A DNA stretch of 64,000 nucleotides from contig NZ_FNJO01000003.1 of NCBI RefSeq assembly GCF_900104095.1, positions 477,356 to 541,355 on the forward strand, in the 5' to 3' direction. The notes beneath the pieces are model-generated. The model saw only the letters and a list, made by a program, of their open reading frames with translations, made no database searches and was not told the DNA's origin. Source of the stretch: Ralstonia sp. 25mfcol4.1 (GTDB lineage Bacteria; Pseudomonadota; Gammaproteobacteria; Burkholderiales; Burkholderiaceae). The translations under genes were made by a program, and so were the position numbers. Below are positions 10,501 through 19,853 of the stretch, in pieces. Numbering within the stretch: the stretch's first letter is position 1; each line of letters starts with the position of its first letter.

Positions 10501-11055
10501 TTACGACTGCGCGAGGCTGAACACCGAGTTGACCACGCGGGCGCGTGCCGGCTTTTCCTGCTTCTCGGCCTTGCTGCGCGACACGGTGACGGGCTGCTGC
10601 GCGGCGTCTTCGCGCATGTCGTGCAGCACGGCCGGCTGGCGGGCGCGTTGCTGGTCAACGAGATTCTTCAGCGATACGGAGTCCAGGTACTCCACCATCT
10701 TCTGGTTCAGCGTGGCCCACAGCTCGTGGGTCATGCAGCGCCCGGATCCGTCATCTCCGTTACAATTGCCCTTTCCCCCGCACTGGGTGGCATCGAGCGG
10801 CTCGTCCACGGCAATGATGATGTCTGCCACCGTGACGTCCTCGGCCTTGCGCGCGAGGCTGTAACCACCGCCCGGACCGCGCACGCTCTCGACGATCTCG
10901 TGACGGCGCAGCTTGCCAAACAGCTGCTCCAGGTACGACAGCGAGATCTTCTGGCGCTGACTGATGCCTGCCAGCGTGACAGGACCCTGATCCTGGCGCA
11001 TGGCCAGGTCGATCATGGCGGTTACCGCGAAGCGGCCTTTGGTGGTCAGTCTCAT
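10501..11055 (-). CDS. iscR: Rrf2-family Fe-S regulator IscR
   Basis: A 184-residue repressor/activator. The N-terminal winged helix (residues 1-65, with RGPGGGY wing) is followed by the cluster-binding loop with Cys92, Cys98 and Cys107; the last spacing is three residues longer than the E. coli Cys104. Holo-IscR represses its own operon, apo-IscR relieves it. An IscR type-1-like site lies over the promoter. Confidence 0.96.
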   Translation of the reverse strand: MRLTTKGRFAVTAMIDLAMRQDQGPVTLAGISQRQKISLSYLEQLFGKLRRHEIVESVRGPGGGYSLARKAEDVTVADIIIAVDEPLDATQCGGKGNCNGDDGSGRCMTHELWATLNQKMVEYLDSVSLKNLVDQQRARQPAVLHDMREDAAQQPVTVSRSKAEKQEKPARARVVNSVFSLAQS

Positions 11056-11093
11056 GATGCTCGGGGAGAGGGAATACTTGAGAATTTCGCTCG

Positions 11094-11123
11094 AGTTTAA
11101 GATATCCCGACTAAATCAGTCAA
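11094..11123 (-). promoter_or_regulatory. iscR promoter
   Basis: On the minus strand, TTGACT (11123-11118) and TAAACT (11099-11094) are separated by 18 bases, a fair sigma-70 promoter. The -35 lies inside the IscR operator, so bound IscR would block polymerase. Confidence 0.65.
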
Positions 11124-11127
11124 GTAC
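11103..11127. promoter_or_regulatory. IscR type-1-like operator
   Basis: The core CCGACTAAATCAGTCAAG (11107-11124) fits the E. coli type-1 IscR consensus core YYGACTRWWWYAGTCRRS, with GACT/AGTC as the symmetric arms. The outer ATA/TAT arms are only partly conserved. It is placed 50 bases upstream of iscR over the -35 hexamer, which supports autorepression. Confidence 0.8.
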
Positions 11128-11253
11128 CCGATCCCGCAACGCACTATTCCACGCCCCATAACGATCCTGCGGTCGCGGCTTCGGAAAACTGCCATGCAAA
11201 GCACCCCGGCTTGATTTCCGGCATGGCATATCGGGCGATTCTGATAGTCGTGC

Positions 11254-11712
11254 TCAGGCCAGTTGGCGCCGCAGCATCTCGATCACGCCGTCGCAGGCAT
11301 CCTCGATGTAGTCCAACACGCGCTCGAAGCCGTCGCCCTCGCCGTAGTACGGGTCCGGCACTTCCTCGACCCGATAACGCGTGGCAAAGCTCATCAGCAG
11401 GCGCAGCTTGTCGGGGCCGACCTCCGGAAGCAGCCGGCGCAGCCCGGCCATGTTCGCCAGATCCATGGCCAGCACCAGATCGAAGCGGTCGAAGTCCGCC
11501 ACATCCACCTGACTGGCCCGCAGCGCGGAAAGGTCATAGCCGCGCTGCAAGGCCGCGCGCTGACTCCGCGCGTCGGGCGCGCGGCCCACGTGGTAGTCGT
11601 GCGTGCCGGCCGAGTCGAGTTCGACCCGGTCGGACAGCCCAGCGGCCTGAAGCTTGGCGCGCAGCACGCCCTCCGCCGTTGGAGAACGGCAGATGTTACC
11701 CATGCAGCACAT
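11254..11712 (-). CDS. Low-molecular-weight protein-tyrosine phosphatase, N-terminus uncertain
   Basis: A 152-residue LMW-PTP. The P-loop CMGNICRS (C-X5-R-S) starts only at residue 3 from ATG 11712, and the general-acid DPYYG motif is present near residue 118. Family members normally have 5-8 residues forming strand beta-1 before the P-loop. Upstream in the same frame the DNA reads ATG AAA AAA TAG GCC ATT CTG ATG: a plausible native start at 11733 is separated from the P-loop by an amber codon at 11724-11722. Either translation begins at 11712 (an AGG lies about 9 bases upstream) and beta-1 is shortened, or the gene is damaged. Substrates may be polysaccharide-export tyrosine kinases or free phosphotyrosyl proteins; no such partner lies nearby. 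Confidence 0.8.
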   Translation of the reverse strand: MCCMGNICRSPTAEGVLRAKLQAAGLSDRVELDSAGTHDYHVGRAPDARSQRAALQRGYDLSALRASQVDVADFDRFDLVLAMDLANMAGLRRLLPEVGPDKLRLLMSFATRYRVEEVPDPYYGEGDGFERVLDYIEDACDGVIEMLRRQLA

Positions 11713-11806
11713 CAGAATGGCCTATTTTTTCATCGGCGCGATTTTACCGCCATGCTCACCGCTAAAAACCGCCCCGACGATAGGGCCGCTAGAGCCGCTA
11801 CAGCCG

Positions 11807-12046
11807 CTACAGCCGCTCGGCCAGCAGCTTGCCGCGCGCGAACCCGGCTGCCTCGGCGTCGGTGGGCGACTTGTAGTGCTCTGACGGCGGCGAGGTTTCC
11901 ACCAGCGTGTCGGCCGCGCGAATATTCGTGCCTTTGCGGCACACGCGAACCGTGTAGTCCCATTCGATGGGCGACCGGGGTTTCACCAGCACCTGGATCT
12001 CGTGCGTTTCGAAAACCCTCTTTTTCCATTCACTGCTATAGGACAT
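11807..12046 (-). CDS. Small protein of unknown function (79 aa)
   Basis: I do not recognise a family. The 79-residue protein begins MSYSSEWKKRVFETHEIQVLVKP, has no signal or membrane segment, and carries one cysteine. The DNA has the codon bias of its neighbours, and it is followed upstream by another small gene on the same strand with 56 bases between them. It is probably a real, lineage-conserved hypothetical gene; the second half (SPTDAEAAGFARGKLLAE) looks helical. Confidence 0.55.
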   Translation of the reverse strand: MSYSSEWKKRVFETHEIQVLVKPRSPIEWDYTVRVCRKGTNIRAADTLVETSPPSEHYKSPTDAEAAGFARGKLLAERL

Positions 12047-12102
12047 CAGTGTCTCCTGGCGTGCCGGCCTTCTTCGGGCGTGACTGGGGGCTGATTCGGG
12101 TT

Positions 12103-12324
12103 TCAGCTCACCTCGCCGGCATCTATTGTCCGCATGGCTTCGGCCTCCGCCAGCGCCAGCGCTGCCTCTGGCGTATCGGCCGAGCCGGTCTCGGTTTCAA
12201 ACGTGGGCCCGCCGGGCTCGCCGAACGCATCGGAAATGGTCAGTACCCCGGCAAAACCGCCGCCCGCATGCGCAACGGCACGGGCAACGACCGTATAACC
12301 ACCATATTCGAACTGTGTCACCAT
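12103..12324 (-). CDS. Small protein of unknown function (73 aa)
   Basis: An acidic 73-residue protein with no cysteine, membrane segment or known motif; its C-terminal half is helical and Ala/Glu-rich (AALALAEAEAMRTIDAGE). It precedes the 79-residue unknown on the same strand and could be cotranscribed with it. It is supported only by codon bias, a sensible ATG and operon-like position. Confidence 0.5.
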   Translation of the reverse strand: MVTQFEYGGYTVVARAVAHAGGGFAGVLTISDAFGEPGGPTFETETGSADTPEAALALAEAEAMRTIDAGEVS

Positions 12325-12431
12325 GGCACACTCCCTGGTTCGTGATCCGGCGTCCCGCGCTGGGCGGATTGCCTAATCACTATAGGATGCCGTGGCGCAC
12401 CATGCCCATCGGGCGCCGATCAGGTCTTCCC

Positions 12432-14525
12432 TCAGCTTGACGGCGGCAGCAGATGGTCGCCTTCGGCGCCGGCCCCGAACACCTGCGCCCGCAGCTTGGC
12501 AAGTTGGTCCCGCACCTGGGCCGCCTTTTCGAACTCCAGGTTCTTGGCGTGATCGAGCATCTGCTTCTCCAGGCGCTTGATTTCCTTGGCCACCTGCTTC
12601 TCGCTCATGTCCTCGTATTTCGCGCGTTCCGCGGCGGCGGTCAGCTCGGCCTTGACCTCGTCGGCGTCGTAGACGCCATCGATGATGTCCTTGATCCGCT
12701 TGACCACGCCGCGCGGCGTAATGCCGTGGGCCTCGTTGTGCGCGATCTGCTTGGCGCGGCGGCGCTCGGTCTCCTGGATCGCCACCCGCATCGAATCGGT
12801 CATGCGGTCGCCGTAGAGAATGGCGGTGCCATTGACGTTACGGGCGGCCCGCCCGATGGTCTGGATCAGCGACCGCTCGGCCCGCAGGAAGCCTTCCTTG
12901 TCGGCATCGAGGATGGCCACCAGCGACACCTCCGGGATATCCAGGCCTTCGCGCAGCAGGTTGATCCCGACCAGCACGTCGAACGTGCCCAGGCGCAGGT
13001 CGCGGATGATTTCCACGCGCTCGACCGTATCGATGTCCGAATGCAGGTAGCGCACCTTGATGCCGTTTTCGGACAGGAACTCGGTCAGCTGCTCGGCCAT
13101 GCGCTTGGTCAGCGTGGTCACCAGCACACGCTCGCCGGCCTGCAGCCGCAAGTGGATCTCGCTGAGCAGGTCGTCCACCTGCGTGGTGGCGGGCCGCACG
13201 TGGATGATCGGGTCGACCAGGCCGGTCGGCCGCACCACCTGCTCCACCACCTGCCCTGCGTGCTCCTTCTCGTAGTTCGCCGGCGTGGCGGTGACGAAGA
13301 CCGCCTGGCGCATCTTGCGCTCGTATTCCTCGAACTTGAGCGGCCGGTTGTCCAGCGCCGACGGCAGCCGGAAGCCGTACTCCACCAGCGTGGTCTTGCG
13401 CGCCCGGTCGCCGTTGTACATGCCGTTCAACTGGCCGATCAGCACGTGCGATTCATCCAGGAACATCAGCGCGTCGGGCGGCAGGTAGTCCACCAGCGTC
13501 GGCGGCGGCTCGCCCGGCTTGGCGCCCGAAAGGTGGCGCGAATAGTTTTCGATACCCTTGCAGAACCCCAGTTCCGACAGCATTTCCAGGTCGAAGCGCG
13601 TGCGCTGCTCCAGCCGCTGTGCCTCGACCAGCCGGTTTTCCTTGTAGAAGAAGTCGAGCCGCTCGCGCAGCTCCACCTTGATGTCCTCGATCGCGCGCAG
13701 CACGGTCTCGCGCGGCGTCACGTAGTGGCTCGACGGGTAGACGGTGAAGCGCGGAATCTTCTGACGGACGCGGCCCGTCAGCGGGTCGAAGAACTGCAGC
13801 GAGTCCACCTCGTCGTCGAACAGCTCCACACGCACGGCCATCTCGGCATGCTCGGCCGGGAAGATGTCGAGCGTGTCGCCGCGCACGCGGAACGTGCCGC
13901 GCTGGAAGTCGGTCTCGTTGCGCGTGTACTGCATGGCGATCAGCCGCGCGATCACGTCGCGCTGGCTCAGCTTGTCGCCGGTACGCAGCGTCAGGATCAT
14001 CTGATGGTATTCGCTCGGATTGCCGATACCGTAGATCGCCGACACCGTCGCCACGATGATCGTGTCGCGCCGCTCCAGCAGGCTCTTGGTGGCCGACAGC
14101 CGCATCTGCTCGATATGCTCGTTGATCGACGAGTCCTTTTCGATGAACAGGTCGCGCTGCGGCACATAGGCCTCAGGCTGGTAGTAGTCGTAGTAGCTGA
14201 CGAAATATTCCACCGCATTGCGCGGGAAAAATTCGCGAAATTCCGAATACAGCTGCGCCGCCAGGGTCTTGTTTGGCGCAAATACGATGGCCGGCCGGCC
14301 CATCCGGGCAATCACATTGGCCATCGTGAAGGTCTTGCCCGAGCCGGTCACGCCCAGCAGCGTCTGGAACGACAGGCCGTCCTCAATGCCCTCCACCAGT
14401 TGCCGGATCGCTTCGGGCTGGTCGCCCGCGGGCGGATACGGCTGGTACAGCTGGAATGGGGATCCCGGGAACGTGACGAATTTGTCTTCGTCCAGGGGCG
14501 GGGCGACTTCAGCGAGATTCGTCAT
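12432..14525 (-). CDS. uvrB: Excinuclease ABC subunit B
   Basis: A 697-residue UvrB of nucleotide excision repair, which loads onto damaged DNA with UvrA and positions UvrC. Walker A is GVTGSGKT (about 58-65). The beta-hairpin region ([12 protein letters not shown]) is intact, as are helicase motifs including DESH near 355 and the motif VI segment [11 protein letters not shown]-terminal UVR domain (about 645-680) binds UvrC. No clear LexA box was found upstream. Confidence 0.98.
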   Translation of the reverse strand: MTNLAEVAPPLDEDKFVTFPGSPFQLYQPYPPAGDQPEAIRQLVEGIEDGLSFQTLLGVTGSGKTFTMANVIARMGRPAIVFAPNKTLAAQLYSEFREFFPRNAVEYFVSYYDYYQPEAYVPQRDLFIEKDSSINEHIEQMRLSATKSLLERRDTIIVATVSAIYGIGNPSEYHQMILTLRTGDKLSQRDVIARLIAMQYTRNETDFQRGTFRVRGDTLDIFPAEHAEMAVRVELFDDEVDSLQFFDPLTGRVRQKIPRFTVYPSSHYVTPRETVLRAIEDIKVELRERLDFFYKENRLVEAQRLEQRTRFDLEMLSELGFCKGIENYSRHLSGAKPGEPPPTLVDYLPPDALMFLDESHVLIGQLNGMYNGDRARKTTLVEYGFRLPSALDNRPLKFEEYERKMRQAVFVTATPANYEKEHAGQVVEQVVRPTGLVDPIIHVRPATTQVDDLLSEIHLRLQAGERVLVTTLTKRMAEQLTEFLSENGIKVRYLHSDIDTVERVEIIRDLRLGTFDVLVGINLLREGLDIPEVSLVAILDADKEGFLRAERSLIQTIGRAARNVNGTAILYGDRMTDSMRVAIQETERRRAKQIAHNEAHGITPRGVVKRIKDIIDGVYDADEVKAELTAAAERAKYEDMSEKQVAKEIKRLEKQMLDHAKNLEFEKAAQVRDQLAKLRAQVFGAGAEGDHLLPPSS

Positions 14526-14627
14526 AAACGTAGGGAAAAACCTGAGGAAAACTGGCGGGATACGCTAGAATCTGGGGGTTGCGCGGATCGGTTCAAGCCC
14601 GGTTGGCCATAGTTTGCCGCACGGATA

Positions 14628-14653
14628 CTGTCAGGTTTTGTCAGTAGTGACAG
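14628..14653. promoter_or_regulatory. Possible operator in the uvrB-tyrB intergenic region
   Basis: CTGTCA (14628-14633) and TGACAG (14648-14653) form a spaced inverted repeat with further TCAG-containing copies inside and after it. It could bind a regulator of the divergent uvrB or aminotransferase genes. It does not fit the CTGT-N8-ACAG LexA spacing or a TyrR box. Confidence 0.3.
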
Positions 14654-14755
14654 GAAGTCAGTCAGGAGCCCGTCACCGGTGCCGCCGCAGCCACAGCGCA
14701 GTTCGAAGCATTCTACGCCCTCCGTTTTGTTACACAGCTGACCACGAGATCCCAA

Positions 14756-15952
14756 ATGAGTTTGTTTTCTGCCGTCGAGATGGCCCCGCGCGACCCGATC
14801 CTGGGCCTGAATGAAGCATTCAATGCCGATACCCGCGCCACCAAAGTGAATCTGGGCGTTGGCGTGTACTTCACCGACGAAGGGAAAATTCCGCTGCTGC
14901 GCGCCGTCCAGGAAGCCGAAAAGGCCCGCCTGACCAGCGCCACCCCGCGCGGCTACCTGCCGATCGAAGGCATCGCAGCCTACGACCAGGCCGTGCAGAC
15001 CCTGCTGTTCGGCAAGGATTCGGCGCTCATTACCGAAGGCCGCGTCGTGACGGCTCAGGCACTTGGCGGCACGGGCGCCCTGAAGATCGGCGCCGACTTC
15101 CTGAAGCGTCTGTACCCGAACGCATCGGTCGCCATCAGCGATCCGAGCTGGGAAAACCACCGCGCGCTGTTCGAATCCGCCGGCTTCCCGGTGGTCAACT
15201 ATGCGTACTACGATGCCCCGTCGCACGGCCTGAACTTCGCCGGCATGGTGGAATCGCTGAAGTCGTATCCGGCCAACACGATCGTCGTGCTGCACGCGTG
15301 CTGCCACAACCCGACCGGCGTGGACCTGAACGACGCCCAGTGGAAACAGGTAGTGGAACTGGTCCAGGAACGCAACCTGATTCCGTTCCTGGACATGGCC
15401 TACCAGGGCTTTGCCGAAGGCATCGAGCCGGACGGCGCCGCCGTGCGTCTGTTTGCCGAATCGGGCCTGCCGTTCTTCGTGTCGAGCTCGTTCTCGAAGA
15501 GCTTCTCGCTGTACGGCGAGCGCGTTGGCGCCCTGTCGATCGTCACTACGGGCAAGGAAGAAGCCCAGCGCGTGATGTCGCAGATCAAGCGCGTGATCCG
15601 CACGAACTACTCCAATCCGCCGACCCACGGCGGCACCGTGGTGGCCACCGTGCTGAACAGCCCGGAACTGCGCGCCATGTGGGAGCAGGAACTGGCCGAA
15701 ATGCGCGACCGCATCAAGCTGATGCGTAACGCGCTGGTCGACAAGCTGGCCGCCAAGGGCGTGCCGGGCGACTTCTCGTTCGTGAAGGCCCAGCGCGGCA
15801 TGTTCTCGTACTCGGGCCTGACCTCGGCCCAGGTGGACCGCCTGCGCAACGAGCATGGCATCTACGCCGTCGGCACCGGTCGCATCTGCGTGGCCGCGCT
15901 GAACAGCCGCAACATCGACGCCGTGGTCAACGCCATCGCCGCGGTGTACTAA
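14756..15952 (+). CDS. tyrB: Aromatic amino acid aminotransferase
   Basis: A 398-residue class I PLP aminotransferase of the AspC/TyrB subgroup (VNLGVGVYFTDEG near residue 31; WENHRALFE at 132). The PLP lysine is Lys248 in SSSFSKSFSLYGERVG. The substrate-carboxylate Arg lies near the C-terminus. It transaminates phenylalanine, tyrosine and aspartate with 2-oxoglutarate. The TyrB rather than AspC assignment is by overall resemblance and is not certain. A strong terminator follows. Confidence 0.85.
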   Translation: MSLFSAVEMAPRDPILGLNEAFNADTRATKVNLGVGVYFTDEGKIPLLRAVQEAEKARLTSATPRGYLPIEGIAAYDQAVQTLLFGKDSALITEGRVVTAQALGGTGALKIGADFLKRLYPNASVAISDPSWENHRALFESAGFPVVNYAYYDAPSHGLNFAGMVESLKSYPANTIVVLHACCHNPTGVDLNDAQWKQVVELVQERNLIPFLDMAYQGFAEGIEPDGAAVRLFAESGLPFFVSSSFSKSFSLYGERVGALSIVTTGKEEAQRVMSQIKRVIRTNYSNPPTHGGTVVATVLNSPELRAMWEQELAEMRDRIKLMRNALVDKLAAKGVPGDFSFVKAQRGMFSYSGLTSAQVDRLRNEHGIYAVGTGRICVAALNSRNIDAVVNAIAAVY

Positions 15953-15982
15953 AAAGCAACACCCGACCCTGCGTCAGCGGCA

Positions 15983-16018
15983 AAAGGCGACCTGGAGGCC
16001 ACTCAGGTCGCCTTTTTT
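15983..16018 (+). terminator. Terminator of the aromatic aminotransferase gene
   Basis: A 12-bp perfect stem (AAAGGCGACCTG / CAGGTCGCCTTT) with a 9-base loop continues into a T-run. Confidence 0.9.
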
Positions 16019-16184
16019 GTCATTGTCAGGCGGTGTCATCCAGATTTAGCGCCAATGTCCTATTGTCTTCCCTGCTTGCCGGCGTAATTTGGAAGCGTAT
16101 GCTGCAAAGCACGATCGTTCGATTGCGGGCATAATCAGTTGCGCGACAAGCACTCGCGACAAGAAAGGCTAGACAGGTACCGGC

Positions 16185-17423
16185 ATGCTTTACCAACTGC
16201 ATGAATTCCAGCGTTCGATGCTGAACCCGCTGACAGCGTGGGCCCAGGCGACCGCCAAGACATTTACGAATCCCCTCAGCCCCCTCTCGCTGATTCCGGG
16301 CGCGCCCCGGATGGCGGCTGGATACGAGCTGTTGTACCGGCTCGGCAAGGAATACGAGAAGCCGGAGTTCGGCATCAAGAGCGTACGCTCGAATGGCCGC
16401 GAGATCCCCATCGTCGAACAGACCGTGCTGGAAAAGCCGTTCTGCAAGCTGGTGCGCTTCAAGCGGTATGCCGACGACCCCGAGACCATCAAGCTGCTCA
16501 AGGACGAGCCCGTGGTGCTGGTCTGCGCGCCGCTGTCGGGCCACCACGCCACGCTGCTGCGCGACACCGTGCGCACGCTGCTGCAGGACCACAAGGTCTA
16601 TGTGACCGACTGGGTCGATGCCCGCATGGTGCCGGCCGAGGAAGGCGCGTTCCACCTCGCCGACTACATCTACTACATCCAGGAATTCATCCGACATATC
16701 GGCGCCGACAAGCTGCACGTGATCTCGGTCTGCCAGCCTACCGTCCCGGTGCTCGCCGCCATCTCGCTGATGGCGTCGGCCGGCGAACAGACGCCGCGCA
16801 CGATGACGATGATGGGCGGCCCGATCGACGCGCGCAAGAGCCCGACTTCGGTCAACTCCCTGGCCACCAACAAGTCGTTCGAATGGTTCGAGAACAACGT
16901 CATCTACACGGTGCCGGCGAACTATCCGGGCCATGGCCGCAAGGTCTATCCGGGCTTCCTGCAGCACGCCGGCTTCGTGGCGATGAATCCGGACCGCCAT
17001 CTGTCGTCGCACTATGACTATTACCTGAGCCTGATCGAGGGCGACGCCGACGACGCCGAAGCGCACGTGCGCTTCTACGACGAATACAACGCGGTGCTGG
17101 ACATGGCCGCCGAGTACTACCTCGACACGATCCGCGAAGTGTTCCAGGAATTCCGCCTGGCCAACGGCACGTGGGAAATCGACGGCGACCCGGTGCGCCC
17201 GCAGGACATCAAGGGCACGGCGCTGCTGACGATCGAAGGCGAGCTCGACGACATCTCGGGCGCGGGCCAGACGGCCGCCGCGCACGACCTGTGCGCCGGC
17301 ATTCCGAAAACGCGCAAGCAACACATCACCGCGCCGAAGTGCGGCCACTACGGGATCTTCTCGGGCCGTCGCTGGCGCGACAACATCTATCCGGAACTGC
17401 GCGACTTCATCCGCAAGTACTGA
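16185..17423 (+). CDS. phaZ: Intracellular polyhydroxyalkanoate depolymerase
   Basis: A 412-residue cytoplasmic enzyme degrading native PHB granules. The nucleophile is Cys183 in VCQPT, a lipase-box-like motif with Cys in place of Ser, at the same position as in Cupriavidus necator PhaZ1. The catalytic His lies in APKCGHYGIFSG near residue 388 and the Asp near 355 (EGELDDISG). Its presence implies the host stores PHB, though no synthase gene is in the window. A rho-independent terminator follows. Confidence 0.95.
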   Translation: MLYQLHEFQRSMLNPLTAWAQATAKTFTNPLSPLSLIPGAPRMAAGYELLYRLGKEYEKPEFGIKSVRSNGREIPIVEQTVLEKPFCKLVRFKRYADDPETIKLLKDEPVVLVCAPLSGHHATLLRDTVRTLLQDHKVYVTDWVDARMVPAEEGAFHLADYIYYIQEFIRHIGADKLHVISVCQPTVPVLAAISLMASAGEQTPRTMTMMGGPIDARKSPTSVNSLATNKSFEWFENNVIYTVPANYPGHGRKVYPGFLQHAGFVAMNPDRHLSSHYDYYLSLIEGDADDAEAHVRFYDEYNAVLDMAAEYYLDTIREVFQEFRLANGTWEIDGDPVRPQDIKGTALLTIEGELDDISGAGQTAAAHDLCAGIPKTRKQHITAPKCGHYGIFSGRRWRDNIYPELRDFIRKY

Positions 17424-17458
17424 GCCTGGCCTGGCCCCGCCCAGGGCCGGAATGGCAG

Positions 17459-17494
17459 AACGCCCGCGAGGACCTCGCGGGCGTTTTAGTTTTA
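17459..17494 (+). terminator. Terminator of phaZ
   Basis: A 12-bp stem AACGCCCGCGAG / CTCGCGGGCGTT with a GAC loop, followed by TTTTAGTTTTA. Confidence 0.88.
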
Positions 17495-17525
17495 TGGCCG
17501 ATCGACTATACCGCTGAGCGATGCC

Positions 17526-18161
17526 TCAGCGATTGGTCAGATACGACAGCAGCATGTCGGTATGCAGGTCGGCAAAGCGCGCGTGCTCTTCCTCGGTGGC
17601 CACGTCGCGGCCGATGACGGCGCTGATCGTGTACCGGTTCGACAGCACGTAGTAGCCCAGCGCCGAAATGGTCAGGTAGAACTGCGGCACGTCGATGTTG
17701 TCGCGGAACACGCCCTGCTGCTGCCCGCGCCTGATGATGTCGGCCAGCACGTCCACCACCGGATTGATCAGCTGATGGAGCTGGGCCGATTTTTTCAGAT
17801 GGCGCGCCTCATGCAGGTTCTCGCTGTTCACGAGCCGGATGAACTCCGGATGGGCGTAGTACCAGTCCCAGACGAAGCGGGCCAGCGTGCGCACCGCCGC
17901 CTCGGGGTCTTCGTCGGTGACATGCAGCTGCTCCTCGGCCGCGCGAAACTCGGCGTACTGTTTTTCGAGCACGGCCAGGAACAGGCCTTCCTTGCTGCCG
18001 TAGTAGTAATAGAGCATGCGCTCGTTGGTCTCGGCGCGGCGTGCGATCTGGTCGACGCGTGCGCCCGCCAGCCCGCCCTTGGCAAACTCCTCGGTGGCGG
18101 CGGCCATGATGCGGCGGCGCGTGCCTTCGGGGTCCCGCTTGGTTTTTGGCTCGTTCGACAT
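17526..18161 (-). CDS. TetR/AcrR-family transcriptional regulator
   Basis: A 211-residue regulator. Residues about 12-60 form the TetR HTH (RRRIMAAATEEFAKGGLAG ... YYYYGSKEGLF). The C-terminal domain holds the ligand pocket and contains an aromatic-rich WDWYYAHPEFIRL helix. Its genome neighbours (PHB depolymerase convergent, rsxB divergent) do not identify the ligand or target. Confidence 0.85.
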   Translation of the reverse strand: MSNEPKTKRDPEGTRRRIMAAATEEFAKGGLAGARVDQIARRAETNERMLYYYYGSKEGLFLAVLEKQYAEFRAAEEQLHVTDEDPEAAVRTLARFVWDWYYAHPEFIRLVNSENLHEARHLKKSAQLHQLINPVVDVLADIIRRGQQQGVFRDNIDVPQFYLTISALGYYVLSNRYTISAVIGRDVATEEEHARFADLHTDMLLSYLTNR

Positions 18162-18351
18162 GAATATCTGATCTGTCAGTTGCGCGGATTATGGCACAGC
18201 CCGTCACCTCGTCCGGGCTCCTCTTCCCGTTCGGGTGACGGCGAATCATCGCCTTTTCTGCACCGCGGCGAAATCGGGGATAATCCTTGCCGCACACACG
18301 TCCACAGAGGCGTGCAAGATTCCAGTCGTCCCCCTGATTCCGTTTTCCGTC

Positions 18352-19212
18352 GTGATCCGTTCCCCCTCGTCCGTTGCCGGCGACGCCAGCCTGGCTGACC
18401 GCCTTGAAGCCCTGCTGCCGCAAACCCAATGCACCAAATGTGGGTTCGACGGCTGCCGCCCCTACGCCGAAGCCATGGCCGCGGGCGAGGCGGCAAGCAA
18501 CCGCTGCCCGCCGGGCGGCGCCGAGGGCATCGTGCGGCTGTCGGCCGTGCTTGGGGTCGCGCCCCAGCCGCTGGACCCCGCGCGGGGCGTCGAGCAGGCC
18601 CGTGCCGTGGCCCGAATCGACGAATCACTATGTATCGGCTGCACGCTGTGCATCCAGGCCTGCCCGGTGGACGCCATCGTCGGCGCCGCCAAGCAGATGC
18701 ATACCGTGCTGCCCGACTGGTGTACCGGCTGCGACCTCTGCGTGGCCCCCTGCCCCGTCGATTGCATTGCGATGATTCCGGTCACCGGCGCGAATACGGG
18801 CTGGGCCGCCTGGTCGCAGGAACAGGCCGATGCCGCGTACGGTCGCTATCAGTCGCGCAAGGTGCGCCTGGTGCGCGAGCGCGAGGAAAACGACGCCCGC
18901 CTGGCCGCCAAGGCCGCGGCCAAGCTGGAAGCACTGCAGGCCGAAGCCGCAGCCAGCGAGGCGGAACAGGCCGCGCAGGCGCGCAAGAAGGCGATCATCC
19001 AGGCCGCCATCGAACGCGCGCGCCAGAAGGCGGCCGCCGTGCAGCCCCGCAACACCGACAATGTGTCGCCGGCCGTGCAGGCGCAGATCGATGCCGCCGA
19101 AGCGCGCCGTGCGAAACGGGGCCTGACGGACCAGCCCGGCCAGGAACGCCAGAGCCCGGACGGCAGCACCGCAACCGGCGACAACGACCATAACGACGAT
19201 TCCCGCTCATGA
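18352..19212 (+). CDS. rsxB: Electron transport complex protein RsxB/RnfB-like ferredoxin
   Basis: About 286 residues from GTG 18352 (start uncertain; an in-frame ATG at 18235 would add 39 atypical residues). It has an N-terminal [4Fe-4S] motif ([12 protein letters not shown] ... C), then two bacterial ferredoxin motifs ([12 protein letters not shown] and [12 protein letters not shown]). A long Ala/Lys/Glu-rich helical tail of about 110 residues follows. Unlike E. coli RnfB it lacks an N-terminal hydrophobic anchor, and no other rnf/rsx genes lie nearby, so it is probably a soluble orphan electron carrier. Its stop overlaps the nth start (ATGA), an operon also seen at the end of the enterobacterial rsx cluster. 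Confidence 0.85.
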   Translation: MIRSPSSVAGDASLADRLEALLPQTQCTKCGFDGCRPYAEAMAAGEAASNRCPPGGAEGIVRLSAVLGVAPQPLDPARGVEQARAVARIDESLCIGCTLCIQACPVDAIVGAAKQMHTVLPDWCTGCDLCVAPCPVDCIAMIPVTGANTGWAAWSQEQADAAYGRYQSRKVRLVREREENDARLAAKAAAKLEALQAEAAASEAEQAAQARKKAIIQAAIERARQKAAAVQPRNTDNVSPAVQAQIDAAEARRAKRGLTDQPGQERQSPDGSTATGDNDHNDDSRS

Positions 19213-19853
19213 ATCCCGCCAAGCGCCTTGCCATCTTCGAGACCCTGCGCGAGGTCAATCCCACCCCGGAAACGGAACTCGAATACAGCTCGCCGTTCGA
19301 GCTGCTGATCGCGGTGCTACTGTCCGCCCAGGCCACCGACGTCGGCGTGAACAAGGCCACGCGCAAGCTGTTTCCGGTGGCCCATACCCCGCAGCAGATC
19401 CTGGACCTGGGCGAGGCTGGCCTGATCGAGTACATCAAGACCATCGGTCTGTACAAGACCAAGGCCAAACACGTGATGGAAACCTGCCGGATCCTCGTCG
19501 CGCAGCATGGCGGCAAGGTGCCGCCCGTGCGAGAGGCGCTGGAGGCCTTGCCGGGCGTCGGCCGCAAGACCGCGAACGTGGTACTGAACGTGGCGTTCGG
19601 CCAGCCGACGATTGCGGTCGACACGCATATCTTCCGCGTGGCCAACCGCACCGGACTGGCGCCGGGCAAGAACCCCGATGCCGTGGAACAGAAGCTGTTG
19701 AAGGTAACGCCGACCGAGTTCCTGCACGACGCCCACCACTGGCTGATCCTGCATGGCCGCTACGTCTGCAAGGCTCGCAAGCCCGAATGCTGGCATTGCG
19801 CCATCGAGCCCCTCTGCGAGTTCAGGCCGAAGACTCCCGCACCGAACGTCTAG
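19209..19853 (+). CDS. nth: Endonuclease III
   Basis: A 214-residue DNA glycosylase/AP lyase removing oxidised pyrimidines. The helix-hairpin-helix LPGVGRKTA carries catalytic Lys120, and Asp138 is conserved. The [4Fe-4S] ligands are Cys187, Cys194, Cys197 and Cys203. These match E. coli Nth residue for residue. It is translationally coupled to rsxB (4-base overlap). Confidence 0.97.
   Translation: MNPAKRLAIFETLREVNPTPETELEYSSPFELLIAVLLSAQATDVGVNKATRKLFPVAHTPQQILDLGEAGLIEYIKTIGLYKTKAKHVMETCRILVAQHGGKVPPVREALEALPGVGRKTANVVLNVAFGQPTIAVDTHIFRVANRTGLAPGKNPDAVEQKLLKVTPTEFLHDAHHWLILHGRYVCKARKPECWHCAIEPLCEFRPKTPAPNV

Noticed and set aside
11722..11724. Amber codon as a pyrrolysine or suppressor site in the phosphatase gene
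   Set aside because: No pyl genes or suppressor tRNA are visible, and TAG next to a usable downstream ATG is more simply a start shift or mutation.
14526..14755. LexA (SOS) box before uvrB
   Set aside because: CTGT and ACAG half-sites occur, but not at the required 8-base spacing; the best inverted repeat has 14 bases between arms.
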